Origin: Dialister hominis
Lineage (GTDB): Bacteria; Bacillota; Negativicutes; Veillonellales; Dialisteraceae
Assembly: GCF_007164725.1 (NCBI RefSeq)
Contig: NZ_AP019697.1
Coordinates: 788,001 to 852,000 of the forward strand
Direction of reading: 5' to 3'
DNA length: 64,000 nucleotides
Positions 18,896 through 27,198 of the stretch are shown here, piece by piece. The stretch's first letter is position 1. Each line of letters begins with the position of its first letter. A program made the position numbers and the translations under genes. The notes beneath the pieces were generated by a model. The model was not told the origin of the DNA. It searched no databases and saw nothing but the letters and a program-made list of their open reading frames with translations.

Positions 18896-19891
18896 ATGGT
18901 AGGGAAAAATTGGAAGAAAATCTTAGCTGTCGGGATTTGCGGATTAATGGCAGCAGGTGTAATCGCAGGTTGTGGAAACAACTCCGGGAGCTCCGGAAAC
19001 AGCGGTAAAATGAAGGTTGGCGTTGTACAGATCGTGCAGCATCCTGCACTGGATGAATCCAACAAGGGCTTTGTCGATGCATTAAATGAAAGCGGCCTGA
19101 AGGACAAAATCGAAATAGACCAGCAGAATGCGCAGGGAGATCAGTCGAACCTCAGATCTATTGCTAACAGATTCGTATCTGGCGACTACAAGCTTATTGC
19201 GGCCATTTCAACGCCTGCAGCACAGGCTATGGCCAATGCAACAAATAAAATTCCGATCATTTGCACCGCAATTGCAGATTTTGAAAATGCAAAACTGATG
19301 AAGTCTGAAAAACAGCCTGACAGCAATGTGACCGGTACTCATGACAGGGGACCGCTCGATAAGCAGGTTGCTTTGATCAAGGAAATTCAGCCTAATATCA
19401 AGAAATTAGGAATCATCTATAATTCAAGTGAAATCAATTCAGTGATTCAGGCCCAGAAACTTAAAGATGCCTGCAAGCCATTAGGCATCGATGTCATTGA
19501 ACTGACCGTAAACAGTGTCAATGATGTACAGCAGGTTGCCGAAGGCTTCCTGGGTGGAAAAGTAGATGCAATTTTCGTGCCAACGGATAATATTATTGCT
19601 TCTTCTATTCCGACACTCATGGCAGTTGCCAATAAGGAAAAGATTCCGGTATACGGCGCTGAGCAGGGACATGTAAAATCTGGTGTTCTGGCTTCTGAAT
19701 CAATCAGCTTCTACGACATCGGGCACCGTGCCGGTGAAATGGCAGCCGAGATCCTCAAGGGAAACAAGACAGTAAAAGACTTCCCTGTTGAAGGTGCTGA
19801 CAAATCTAAGTTATATATCAATAAGAATGAAATGGACACGCTCGGAATCAAGATTCCTCAATCGGTTCTTGACAGGGCTGAAATGGTATGA
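18896..19891 (+). CDS. ABC transporter substrate-binding lipoprotein (ABC_sub_bind family)
   Basis: A 331-residue periplasm-facing lipoprotein with a signal peptide ending in the lipobox VIAGC (acylated C26), then a Ser/Gly linker and a two-lobed binding domain (MKVGVVQIVQHPALDESNKGFVDALNESG). This is the ABC_sub_bind (PF04392) fold, seen in TrpX-type systems of Gram-positive bacteria. The ligand may be an aromatic amino acid but cannot be read from sequence. A permease and ATPase of the matching type lie downstream. GGAGG upstream of ATG 18896 supports the start. Confidence 0.85.
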   Translation: MVGKNWKKILAVGICGLMAAGVIAGCGNNSGSSGNSGKMKVGVVQIVQHPALDESNKGFVDALNESGLKDKIEIDQQNAQGDQSNLRSIANRFVSGDYKLIAAISTPAAQAMANATNKIPIICTAIADFENAKLMKSEKQPDSNVTGTHDRGPLDKQVALIKEIQPNIKKLGIIYNSSEINSVIQAQKLKDACKPLGIDVIELTVNSVNDVQQVAEGFLGGKVDAIFVPTDNIIASSIPTLMAVANKEKIPVYGAEQGHVKSGVLASESISFYDIGHRAGEMAAEILKGNKTVKDFPVEGADKSKLYINKNEMDTLGIKIPQSVLDRAEMV

Positions 19892-19911
19892 TTTAAGAAG
19901 GGATTCAGGAA

Positions 19912-20952
19912 GTGGCCTCGAAACTTAAAAAGCTCTGGTGGCTTATGCTTGTTTTTGCAGTCTGCAATATAGCAATAGCCTTAATTCTCTTTTTTGGCAA
20001 TAAGCAGAAATCTCCGGAGGAAAGCACAAAACCTATACCGCAGAAAAACGTATACAGTATTGGTGTTCTGCAATCCGAAAGCCTGCCTGAACAGGATAAA
20101 ATGGTAGCCGGGGCTTTAGCAGGATTGGAATCCAGCGGTTACGCGAATGGAGAAAGACTTCATATCGAAGTGATCAATGCCAATGGGGATGACAAGAAGC
20201 TTGAACGGGGCGCCAAGAAATTTTCCTCGAATAAAAAAGATCTTATTATAGCTGTCGGTACGGATTCGGCCAAGGCTCTTGCCAAAGTGACCAAAAACAT
20301 ACCGGTCGTAGGTGTTGGAGTATATCTTTTCAAAAGTGACGAGGTTTTCAAATCCCACGAAAACTTTACAGGCATCTCGGATACTCCGCAGGTACTGACG
20401 CAGATAAGAACGGCTGCGCAGTGTTTCCCTGTGAATAAGCTTGGAATCCTGTACGATCCCACAGATGAGGATTCAGTGCTCCAGCTTAAGATTTTGAGAG
20501 CAGTTTCAGAACAGAAAAATATCAGTCTTTTCGAGGTTGCTTTTAATCCGGACCAGAGATCGGATATCCAGATCCGTAAATTTTTGGGCAATGTGAATGC
20601 TGTTTATATTCCGGAGGATCCCGCCGTACTCAAGAATTTTGATGCAGTGGTAAAGATTTTGACACCCGCGGGAATTCCTATTATCGGTGAACAGATGGAG
20701 ATGGTGAAGAAAGGTGCTCTGATATCGGTTTCACCGTCCTATTACCGTATGGGATTTAGCGGGGGCAGAATTGCTGCCAGACTCTTAAGCGGGAATTTCC
20801 TGCCGGAGAACATTCCGATTACCCGTCAAATCGATCCTGATATGGTTATCAATATGAAACAGGCGGACCTGCTTCATATCAAGCTGCCCAGTGACGTATG
20901 GCAGCGGGCAAGAAAACTGTACTTGTATGATAACCAGCCAGCAAGACCTTGA
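19912..20952 (+). CDS. Second ABC_sub_bind binding-protein homologue, membrane-anchored
   Basis: A 346-residue paralogue of the preceding lipoprotein, 20 nt downstream. Instead of a lipobox it has a single hydrophobic anchor (LWWLMLVFAVCNIAIALILF, residues about 8-27), then a linker and a domain starting YSIGVLQSESLPEQDKMVAGALAGLE. It is too divergent to be a recent duplicate. It may present a second ligand to the same permease or act as a sensor. The start is GTG 19912; AAGAAGGGA upstream is an adequate ribosome site. Confidence 0.75.
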   Translation: MASKLKKLWWLMLVFAVCNIAIALILFFGNKQKSPEESTKPIPQKNVYSIGVLQSESLPEQDKMVAGALAGLESSGYANGERLHIEVINANGDDKKLERGAKKFSSNKKDLIIAVGTDSAKALAKVTKNIPVVGVGVYLFKSDEVFKSHENFTGISDTPQVLTQIRTAAQCFPVNKLGILYDPTDEDSVLQLKILRAVSEQKNISLFEVAFNPDQRSDIQIRKFLGNVNAVYIPEDPAVLKNFDAVVKILTPAGIPIIGEQMEMVKKGALISVSPSYYRMGFSGGRIAARLLSGNFLPENIPITRQIDPDMVINMKQADLLHIKLPSDVWQRARKLYLYDNQPARP

Positions 20953-20997
20953 TTTAAATCCGGAGACTGCTGTCCTCGCATTTTACAGGTAGTTAAC

Positions 20998-21033
20998 AGG
21001 CGGCAGCGGTAGAACAGCGCTTGCCGCCTTTAT
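20998..21033 (+). terminator. Hairpin between the second binding protein and the permease
   Basis: AGGCGGCA (20998-21005) pairs with TGCCGCCT (21022-21029) with a partly paired interior, followed by only TTTA. Probably a partial terminator or mRNA-processing hairpin that lowers permease/ATPase expression relative to the binding proteins. Confidence 0.5.
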
Positions 21034-21078
21034 TGATTGACAGGCAATTCGCTTGATTAAAGGAGGGAGATTGTATCT

Positions 21079-21960
21079 ATGGTAGATTTAGCAATATCCA
21101 CAGTGGCACAAGGGCTCATGTGGTCAATTCTGGCAATCGGTGTATTTCTTTCCTTCAGGGTGCTTGATGTGCCTGATATGACTTGCGAAGGCAGTTTCCC
21201 TTTGGGCGGAGCCATTGCGGCTTCAATGATTGCAGCAGGTGTTTCACCCTGGGCCGGACTGGCCGCAGGTGCATTGGGCGGGCTCATCGCAGGGGTTGTT
21301 ACCGGCGTTCTTTACACGAAGCTTAAGATTCCTGCTATTCTGGCCGGGATCCTGACAATGATCGCTTTATATTCCATCAATCTTCACGTGATGGGGAAAG
21401 CGAATATTTCGCTGCTCCGTGCCGATACGGTATTCTCAACAACATCTGAAATGCTTCACATCAGCATGTCTGCAGCTGGTTTTGTCGTTCCGCTTATTAT
21501 GATGGCTGTGATTATCGGTTTCATTTACTGGTTCTTCGGAACAGAACTTGGCATGTGCATTCGTGCTACGGGCTTTAATCCGCAGATGGTTCGTGCACAG
21601 GGTGTCAATACAGACACGATGACAATTATCGGATTATTCATCAGCAACGCGCTCATCGGACTCTGCGGTGCGGTTGTTGCACAGAATAATGGGTTCGCTG
21701 ATGTCGGGATGGGGATTGGCACAATCGTTATCGGCCTTGCTTCCGTCATCATCGGCGAAGTTATTTTAGGCGCTGACAGCTTCTCCGCTTCGCTTGCTGC
21801 TGTCGTTCTGGGGTCCATTCTTTACAGAGTGGTCATTGCAGGTGTACTTTATCTCGGAATGCCACCAAATGATTTGAAACTGTTTACTGCGATTATTGTC
21901 ATGCTGGCACTTGCAGCACCGATGATCAAAGATAAAGTGAATATGGGGAAGGCAGGCTGA
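21079..21960 (+). CDS. ABC transporter permease (TrpY/BPD_transp_2 type)
   Basis: A 293-residue integral membrane protein with about eight to nine hydrophobic segments. Residues include FLSFRVLDVPDMTCEGSFPLGG near the N terminus and MCIRATGFNPQMVRAQGVNTD in the central cytoplasmic loop, both characteristic of permeases paired with ABC_sub_bind proteins. It has a strong AAAGGAGGG ribosome site. The ATPase gene starts 4 nt after its stop. Confidence 0.88.
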   Translation: MVDLAISTVAQGLMWSILAIGVFLSFRVLDVPDMTCEGSFPLGGAIAASMIAAGVSPWAGLAAGALGGLIAGVVTGVLYTKLKIPAILAGILTMIALYSINLHVMGKANISLLRADTVFSTTSEMLHISMSAAGFVVPLIMMAVIIGFIYWFFGTELGMCIRATGFNPQMVRAQGVNTDTMTIIGLFISNALIGLCGAVVAQNNGFADVGMGIGTIVIGLASVIIGEVILGADSFSASLAAVVLGSILYRVVIAGVLYLGMPPNDLKLFTAIIVMLALAAPMIKDKVNMGKAG

Positions 21961-21964
21961 ACAG

Positions 21965-22753
21965 ATGTTAAACGTTTCTCATATCAGCAAGACCTTTTTT
22001 AAAGGAACCATCAACGAAAAGAAAGCTTTGAACGATCTTTCTCTGACACTCAATGACGGGGATTTTTGTACTGTTATTGGAGGCAACGGAGCCGGCAAGA
22101 GCACGCTCCTGAACTCTATCGCAGGCGCGTATCTTCCGGATTCAGGAACTATTGAAATCAACGGCAAAGATGTCACTAAAATGAGTGAATATAAGAGAGC
22201 CAAGTTTATAGGCCGCGTATTCCAGGATCCGCTTAAAGGAACTGCGGCAGGAATGCAGGTGGAGGAAAATCTTCTGCTGGCATCCAGAAGAGGGGAAAGC
22301 CGCCGTCTGCGCTGGGCATTCTCTGCTGGCGATCATGACAAGTACAAAGCAATGGTATCCAGGCTTGATCTGGGACTTGAAGATCGTCTCTCTACGCGCA
22401 TCGGATTGCTTTCAGGCGGGCAAAGACAGGCGCTGACACTTCTTATGGCCACGATTAAAAGGCCGGAAGTACTGCTTCTTGATGAACCAACTGCCGCGCT
22501 TGATCCGAAAACAGCAGCAAAGGTTTTGAAAATTACGGATGAAATCGTGCATGAACAGCACTTAACGACCTTGATGATCACTCATAATATGAAAGATGCC
22601 CTGAAGTATGGCAACAGGCTTATCATGATGAATAATGGCAGGATCATTGCTGATTATTCAGAAGATGAGAAGAAGAATCTGACCATTGATGATCTTCTCA
22701 AGAAATTTGAGGAAACGGCAGATGCTGTAAGCGATCGTATCGTTTTAGGCTGA
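21965..22753 (+). CDS. ABC transporter ATP-binding protein (TrpZ-type)
   Basis: A 262-residue ABC ATPase: Walker A GGNGAGKST, a Q-loop in RVFQDPLKGT, the signature as LSGGQRQAL (not LSGGQQQR), Walker B VLLLDEPTAAL, and the H-loop in TLMITHNMKD. It powers the importer made with the preceding genes. The next gene has its own promoter, so this closes the operon, although no clear terminator is visible. Confidence 0.92.
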   Translation: MLNVSHISKTFFKGTINEKKALNDLSLTLNDGDFCTVIGGNGAGKSTLLNSIAGAYLPDSGTIEINGKDVTKMSEYKRAKFIGRVFQDPLKGTAAGMQVEENLLLASRRGESRRLRWAFSAGDHDKYKAMVSRLDLGLEDRLSTRIGLLSGGQRQALTLLMATIKRPEVLLLDEPTAALDPKTAAKVLKITDEIVHEQHLTTLMITHNMKDALKYGNRLIMMNNGRIIADYSEDEKKNLTIDDLLKKFEETADAVSDRIVLG

Positions 22754-22781
22754 TGAATCATCAATTCATTTGCTTATTCTC

Positions 22782-22810
22782 TTGCAAAATTCACGCATGG
22801 CAGGTATAAT
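22782..22810 (+). promoter_or_regulatory. rpsO promoter
   Basis: TTGCAA (22782-22787), a 17-nt spacer and TATAAT (22805-22810). Confidence 0.75.
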
Positions 22811-22824
22811 AACTAGCGTGTGAA

Positions 22825-22868
22825 CTGTATCCCGGTTTTTCGCATCTCCGGCGATGACTTAGATACAG
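22825..22868 (+). promoter_or_regulatory. Structured rpsO leader, candidate S15 autoregulatory site
   Basis: CTGTATC (22825-22831) pairs perfectly with GATACAG (22862-22868); inside it CCGG (22832-22835) pairs with CCGG (22848-22851). The structure starts close to the predicted transcription start and ends 26 nt before the rpsO ATG. S15 commonly represses its own mRNA through leader structures that differ between clades, so this is a reasonable candidate. Confidence 0.5.
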
Positions 22869-22894
22869 CAATTTATATTTTTTAGGAGGCTATT

Positions 22895-23164
22895 ATGCTT
22901 ACAAACGAAGTAAAGAAAGAAATTATCGAACAGTATGCTGTTCATGAAGGCGACACCGGATCTCCGGAAGTACAGATCGCAATTCTCTCCAAGAGAATCG
23001 CTCTTCTGACCGAACATCTGAAGATGCACAAGAAAGACCATCATTCCCGCCGCGGACTGCTGAAAATGGTTGGCCAGCGTAGAAACATGCTTGACTACCT
23101 CCGCCGCAAGGACATTGAACGTTACAGAACTCTTGGACAGAAACTCGGATTACGTCTGAAATAA
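22895..23164 (+). CDS. rpsO: 30S ribosomal protein S15
   Basis: An 89-residue protein of standard length with the S15 core [45 protein letters not shown]. It binds the central domain of 16S rRNA early in 30S assembly. It has its own promoter and terminator and sits upstream of pnp, the usual partner. Confidence 0.98.
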   Translation: MLTNEVKKEIIEQYAVHEGDTGSPEVQIAILSKRIALLTEHLKMHKKDHHSRRGLLKMVGQRRNMLDYLRRKDIERYRTLGQKLGLRLK

Positions 23165-23171
23165 GAAATGA

Positions 23172-23209
23172 AAAAATCCCTCCTGCTGTATCCAGCAGAA
23201 GGGATTTTT
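23172..23209 (+). terminator. Rho-independent terminator after rpsO
   Basis: AAATCCCT..CTGCTG pairs with CAGCAG..AGGGATTT around TATC, followed by TTTTT. Confidence 0.9.
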
Positions 23210-23284
23210 CTATATGTGTAAAATTTTTTCATACAACTTCTAAAAGATTAATCATTATGCTGTCTTAAAACTGTTTCAGCAGAC

Positions 23285-23314
23285 TTGTTAAAATTTTAGA
23301 TTTTATTATATAAT
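23285..23314 (+). promoter_or_regulatory. pnp promoter
   Basis: TTGTTA (23285-23290), an 18-nt spacer and TATAAT (23309-23314), 41 nt before the pnp ATG. Confidence 0.65.
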
Positions 23315-23355
23315 AAGGAGTACATAAAATTATTTGTATAACAGGAGGAATAGGG

Positions 23356-25443
23356 ATGTTTAAGACATTTCAAATGGAACTTGCCGGCCGACAGTTAGTC
23401 GTTGAAACTGGTAAAATGGCAAAACAAGCAAATGGAGCTGCGTTAATTCGCTATGGTGATACAGTCGTACTCGTAACTTCTACAGGAAGCAAAGAAGCGC
23501 GTGAAGGAACAGATTTCTTCCCTCTGACTGTAGACTATGAAGAAAAGATGTATGCTGTAGGTAAAATGCCGGGAGGATTCCTGCGCAGAGAAGGAAGACC
23601 AGGAAATTCTGCGATTTTGAACGCACGCCTGATCGACCGCCCTATTCGTCCGCTTTTTGATAAAAGATGCCGCAATGATGTGCATGTAGTTGCGACTGTA
23701 CTCTCTGTTGATTATGATAATGCGCCGGAACTTTGCGGTATGCTTGGCGCATCCGTTTCCCTAGGCATTTCTGATATTCCGTGGGATGGACCTATTGCAG
23801 GTGTCAGAGTAGGCAAAGTCAACGGTGAATACGTCATCAACCCGACTCAGGAACAGATGGAAGCATCTACTATGACTGTAACTGTTGCCGGTTCCGAAGA
23901 AGCTATCATGATGGTTGAAGGCGGCGCTAAAGAAGCTCCGGAAGAAGAAGTTCTGGATGCTATTATGTTTGGCCATGAAAGCATAAAGGAACTTTGCCGC
24001 TTCCAGAAGCAGATTATTGCTGAAGTCGGCAAACCGAAACGTACTCTTGTATTTGCTGATATCCCGGCAGAAATTGAAGAAGCAGTAGAAGCTTATGCAA
24101 CTGATGCTCTCAAAAAGGCTGTTTTTGATGCAGATAAATTGAGACGTGATGGCAATATCGATGCTGTCAAGAAAGATGCAAAGGAACACTTTGCTGAAAT
24201 TTATCCGGACAATGGCGCAGACGTTGCAGAAAGTCTCGATCATTTGACAAAGAAAATCGTCCGCAAGATGATCTCCAACGAACATATCCGCCCGGATGGA
24301 AGAAAGCTGGATGAAATCCGTCATATTACCTGTGAAGTAGGACTCCTTCCACGTGTCCATGGCTCCGCACTCTTTACCCGCGGCCAGACACAGGCTCTGT
24401 CCATTACCACACTGGCTCCTATGTCTGAAACACAGACCATTGATGATCTGACACCTGTTACAGAAAAGAGATATATTCATCAGTACAACTTCCCGTCTTA
24501 CAGCGTAGGCGAGACAAAGGGCTCCCGCGGTCCTGGCCGTCGTGAAATCGGTCATGGCGCTCTTGCTGAAAGAGCTCTGCTTCCGGTTATTCCATCTGTA
24601 GATGAATTCCCATATGCAATCCGTGTCGTTTCTGAAATTCTTGAATCCAACGGATCATCTTCCCAGGCTTCCGTCTGCGGAAGCACCATGTCCCTGCTTA
24701 ATGCAGGCGTACCGCTGAAAGCTCCGGTTGCAGGCATTGCTATGGGCCTGATTGAAGATGGCGGCAACTTTAGCATCCTTTCCGATATCCAGGGCATGGA
24801 AGATGCTCTTGGCGATATGGACTTCAAGGTAGCAGGAACAGCAAAGGGCATTACAGCTATTCAGATGGACATCAAGGTACATGGCCTGTCCCGCGATATT
24901 CTTCTGGCAGCATTGAAGCAGGCTCATGAAGGACGTCTGTTTATCCTTGGCAAGATTGCTGAATGCATTGATAAGCTGGCAGAACATCTTTCTGCATATG
25001 CTCCAAAAATTATTACTATCACAATCCCGGTTGAAAAGATTCGTGATGTTATCGGAAGCGGCGGAAAGACGATCAACAAGATCATCGCTGAAACCGGTGT
25101 CAAGATGGATGTTGAAGAAGATGGAAGAATTTACATCGCTTCTCCGGATGAAGGCGCTGCCAACAAGGCCAGAAAGATTGTTGAATCCCTGACCAAGGAA
25201 GTCCAGGTGGGAGAAACATACCTGGGCAAAGTAACAAAGCTGATGAAATTTGGCGCATTTGTTGAAATCCTTCCGGGCAAAGAAGGCCTGGTTCATGTTT
25301 CCCAGCTCGCACTGCATCGTGTAGAGAAGCCGGAAGACGTCGTTAAAGAAGGCGATGAAATTATGGTTAAGGTAACTGAAATTGATGACAAGGGACGCAT
25401 TAACCTTTCCAGAAAAGCACTCCTTCTGGAGAAAAAACAATGA
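23356..25443 (+). CDS. pnp: Polyribonucleotide nucleotidyltransferase (PNPase)
   Basis: A 695-residue 3'-5' phosphorolytic exoribonuclease. Two RNase PH-like domains flank an all-helical domain; residues such as [22 protein letters not shown] and [15 protein letters not shown] are visible. The KH domain contains [15 protein letters not shown] and the C-terminal S1 domain starts at [20 protein letters not shown]. It takes part in mRNA turnover. AGGAGG lies before ATG 23356 and the stop overlaps dut by 4 nt. Confidence 0.98.
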   Translation: MFKTFQMELAGRQLVVETGKMAKQANGAALIRYGDTVVLVTSTGSKEAREGTDFFPLTVDYEEKMYAVGKMPGGFLRREGRPGNSAILNARLIDRPIRPLFDKRCRNDVHVVATVLSVDYDNAPELCGMLGASVSLGISDIPWDGPIAGVRVGKVNGEYVINPTQEQMEASTMTVTVAGSEEAIMMVEGGAKEAPEEEVLDAIMFGHESIKELCRFQKQIIAEVGKPKRTLVFADIPAEIEEAVEAYATDALKKAVFDADKLRRDGNIDAVKKDAKEHFAEIYPDNGADVAESLDHLTKKIVRKMISNEHIRPDGRKLDEIRHITCEVGLLPRVHGSALFTRGQTQALSITTLAPMSETQTIDDLTPVTEKRYIHQYNFPSYSVGETKGSRGPGRREIGHGALAERALLPVIPSVDEFPYAIRVVSEILESNGSSSQASVCGSTMSLLNAGVPLKAPVAGIAMGLIEDGGNFSILSDIQGMEDALGDMDFKVAGTAKGITAIQMDIKVHGLSRDILLAALKQAHEGRLFILGKIAECIDKLAEHLSAYAPKIITITIPVEKIRDVIGSGGKTINKIIAETGVKMDVEEDGRIYIASPDEGAANKARKIVESLTKEVQVGETYLGKVTKLMKFGAFVEILPGKEGLVHVSQLALHRVEKPEDVVKEGDEIMVKVTEIDDKGRINLSRKALLLEKKQ

Positions 25444-25889
25444 GCCGTATCCGCGGATTTGAAGTTGTAAAAGCTTGGGAAATGAAGGGAATCCACCTCC
25501 CTGAAAGAAAAACAAGCAAATCTTCCGGGTATGACTTGGAAAGTGCCGAGGACGTAATCCTTGCCCCGCATAAAACCACCGTTTTATCTACCGGCCTGAA
25601 GGCATATATGCAGGAGGATGAATATCTTGCTGTCTATATCAGATCAAGCCTGGCAATCAAGCACGGAATTGTTCTTATCAACAGCACAGGAATCATAGAC
25701 GCTGATTATTATAATAATCCTGACAATGAAGGACATATTATGATTGCCGTATATAATACGACGGATAGTGCGTTTACCGTCAATAAGGGCGATCGTATTG
25801 CGCAGGGAATATTTGCAAAATATTATAAAGCAGATAATGACAGCGCGGATGGAACAAGAACTGGTGGAGTAGGAAGCACTGGAACTTAA
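25440..25889 (+). CDS. dut: dUTP diphosphatase (trimeric dUTPase family)
   Basis: A 149-residue protein with the family motifs [12 protein letters not shown] (motif 1), [27 protein letters not shown] (motifs 2 and 3), GDRIAQGIF (motif 4) and [11 protein letters not shown] (motif 5, binding the phosphate chain). It removes dUTP and supplies dUMP. Motif 3 is slightly divergent (IIDADYYN rather than VIDSDYRG), seen also in other Firmicutes. It is coupled to pnp through ATGA at 25440-25443. Confidence 0.93.
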   Translation: MSRIRGFEVVKAWEMKGIHLPERKTSKSSGYDLESAEDVILAPHKTTVLSTGLKAYMQEDEYLAVYIRSSLAIKHGIVLINSTGIIDADYYNNPDNEGHIMIAVYNTTDSAFTVNKGDRIAQGIFAKYYKADNDSADGTRTGGVGSTGT

Positions 25890-25900
25890 AAGAAAGCCGG

Positions 25901-25934
25901 TCAATGGTGGTATTTTATACCACCATTGATTTTT
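25901..25934 (+). terminator. Rho-independent terminator after dut, with the MITE in its T tract
   Basis: A perfect 13-bp stem (25901-25913 with 25917-25929) is followed by TTTTT at 25930-25934. The MITE target duplication TGATTTTT (25927-25934) covers the end of the stem and the whole T tract, so insertion took place within the terminator. Confidence 0.9.
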
Positions 25935-26359
25935 GGCTTATAGGACATTTCGTGTTGTTTTTATAGTCGATGAGCCCCGCGTTTATCGGGCTCCATCGGC
26001 ATTTTAAGATTTTCAGTAATTCTTAAAGGGTGGACAAAACGTGTTGGTAAAAAGCCTCAAACCCCTGATAAATACAGGCTAAAATGGGATTTTATCTTTT
26101 CAGTGTGAATAATCTTCTGGAAAGATTATCGTTATGAAAAATAGATGCCCTTATTGTGTCTTTATCTGCTGCTGATGCGGAAAAGTGCGCATTTGAACAC
26201 AAACCTGGAAGTGCTGAGAATATGGGCGCTTTTACGCTTCCAGCTAATTGTGATGAGATGGATTACAGTGCAACTCGGGCGTATTTCAGTATGCCCCGTA
26301 TTCTGCCCTTAATACAAGCATAATATAAATTTTTACCAACACGTTTTGTCCTATAACCC
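25935..26359 (+). mobile_element. 425-bp MITE, copy 2
   Basis: Same length and orientation as the copy at 174-598, with about nine substitutions and no indels. Flanked by the 8-bp direct repeat TGATTTTT (25927-25934 and 26360-26367). It ends 27 nt before the NUDIX gene, so that gene's promoter must lie inside the element or the gene must be read through from upstream; a TATAAA near the right end could serve as an outward -10. Confidence 0.88.
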
Positions 26360-26385
26360 TGATTTTTTATAGGGGAGGAAATCTT

Positions 26386-26916
26386 ATGAGTGTGGAAATA
26401 GAAAAACAGCTCTCACGTAAAGAGATTTATGATGGACATATCATCCATGTATGCGTGGATCAAATCGATTTAGCCGGGAAGAAGAAAATCCGGGAGGTCG
26501 TCCTCCACTCAGGCGCATCTGCCATTGTTCCTGTGACGCAAAATGGCGGAATCATTTTTGTTAAACAATACCGCTATCCGGTGCAGCAGGCGCTTCTGGA
26601 AATTCCGGCAGGCAAAATGGATCCCGGCGAAACCCCGGAGGACTGCGCTTCCCGTGAAATGGAGGAAGAAATAGGATATCAGGGATCATTGATCAAGCTT
26701 GGAATGGTATATACGACACCTGGCTTCAGTAATGAGGCCATACATCTTTACCTGGCAAGAGATCTTGTTAAAACGCATCAGCATCTCGATGAAGGTGAAT
26801 ATCTTGATATCATTGAGCTTCCGATTGAAACTGTCCGGGAATATGTGAACAAGGGATTGATGCAGGATGCCAAGACACTTTCTGCTTTGGCAATTGCCTC
26901 TCAATATCTGAAATAA
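26386..26916 (+). CDS. nudF: NUDIX hydrolase, ADP-ribose pyrophosphatase type
   Basis: A 176-residue protein with a perfect Nudix box: G76, E82, R90-E91, E94-E95, G97 (GKMDPGETPEDCASREMEEE). Preceding residues IFVKQYRYPVQQALLEIPAG and following GMVYTTPGFSNEAIHLYLARDL are typical of the ADP-ribose/sugar-nucleotide pyrophosphatase branch that yields AMP and ribose-5-phosphate. GGGGAGG precedes ATG 26386. It is isolated between the MITE and a perfect terminator. Confidence 0.9.
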   Translation: MSVEIEKQLSRKEIYDGHIIHVCVDQIDLAGKKKIREVVLHSGASAIVPVTQNGGIIFVKQYRYPVQQALLEIPAGKMDPGETPEDCASREMEEEIGYQGSLIKLGMVYTTPGFSNEAIHLYLARDLVKTHQHLDEGEYLDIIELPIETVREYVNKGLMQDAKTLSALAIASQYLK

Positions 26917-26917
26917 G

Positions 26918-26959
26918 AAAAGCTGTGAAAAACGAGCGCTCGTTTTTCACAGCTTTTTT
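26918..26959 (+). terminator. Perfect-palindrome terminator after nudF
   Basis: Two 20-nt arms (26918-26937 and 26938-26957) are exact reverse complements centred on CGAGCGCTCG; the right arm runs into TTTTTT. Confidence 0.92.
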
Positions 26960-27043
26960 GCTGCAGGAATACTCGGCTTTCATAAAAGACAGTTATCCAT
27001 AAAAATATAATTGAAAGCAGTTATTATAAATTAATTAAATAAG

Positions 27044-27062
27044 TTAGGCGTATCTTATCTAA
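27044..27062 (+). promoter_or_regulatory. DtxR/IdeR-like operator candidate upstream of the chelatase operon
   Basis: TTAGGCGTATCTTATCTAA is 19 nt long, has GTTAG/CTAAC ends (with one flanking base on each side) and matches about 12 of 19 positions of the DtxR consensus as I remember it. It lies about 50 nt upstream of the -10 at 27111, in an AT-rich gap of 270 nt. Metal-responsive control is a hypothesis. Confidence 0.3.
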
Positions 27063-27110
27063 CAATACGCAGAATAATATTTCAATATGTTTAAAATAAC
27101 ATTGGAATAG

Positions 27111-27116
27111 TATAAT
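27111..27116 (+). promoter_or_regulatory. -10 element of the cobN-like operon
   Basis: TATAATAAAA 83 nt before the start codon; the -35 region is poor. The leader between is AT-rich with no structure I can support. Confidence 0.4.
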
Positions 27117-27198
27117 AAAAAAGAAGAAATCAAAAAAATTTGATTCTTTCTAAATCATATAGAATAGTATATTTATATAATATTAACGAGGGATGAAA

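Noticed and set aside
23761-24555. Long antisense ORF over pnp (264 codons), and a similar one at 24655-25515
   Set aside because: They lie wholly opposite pnp, whose protein is unmistakable; the long open frames follow from its codon usage.
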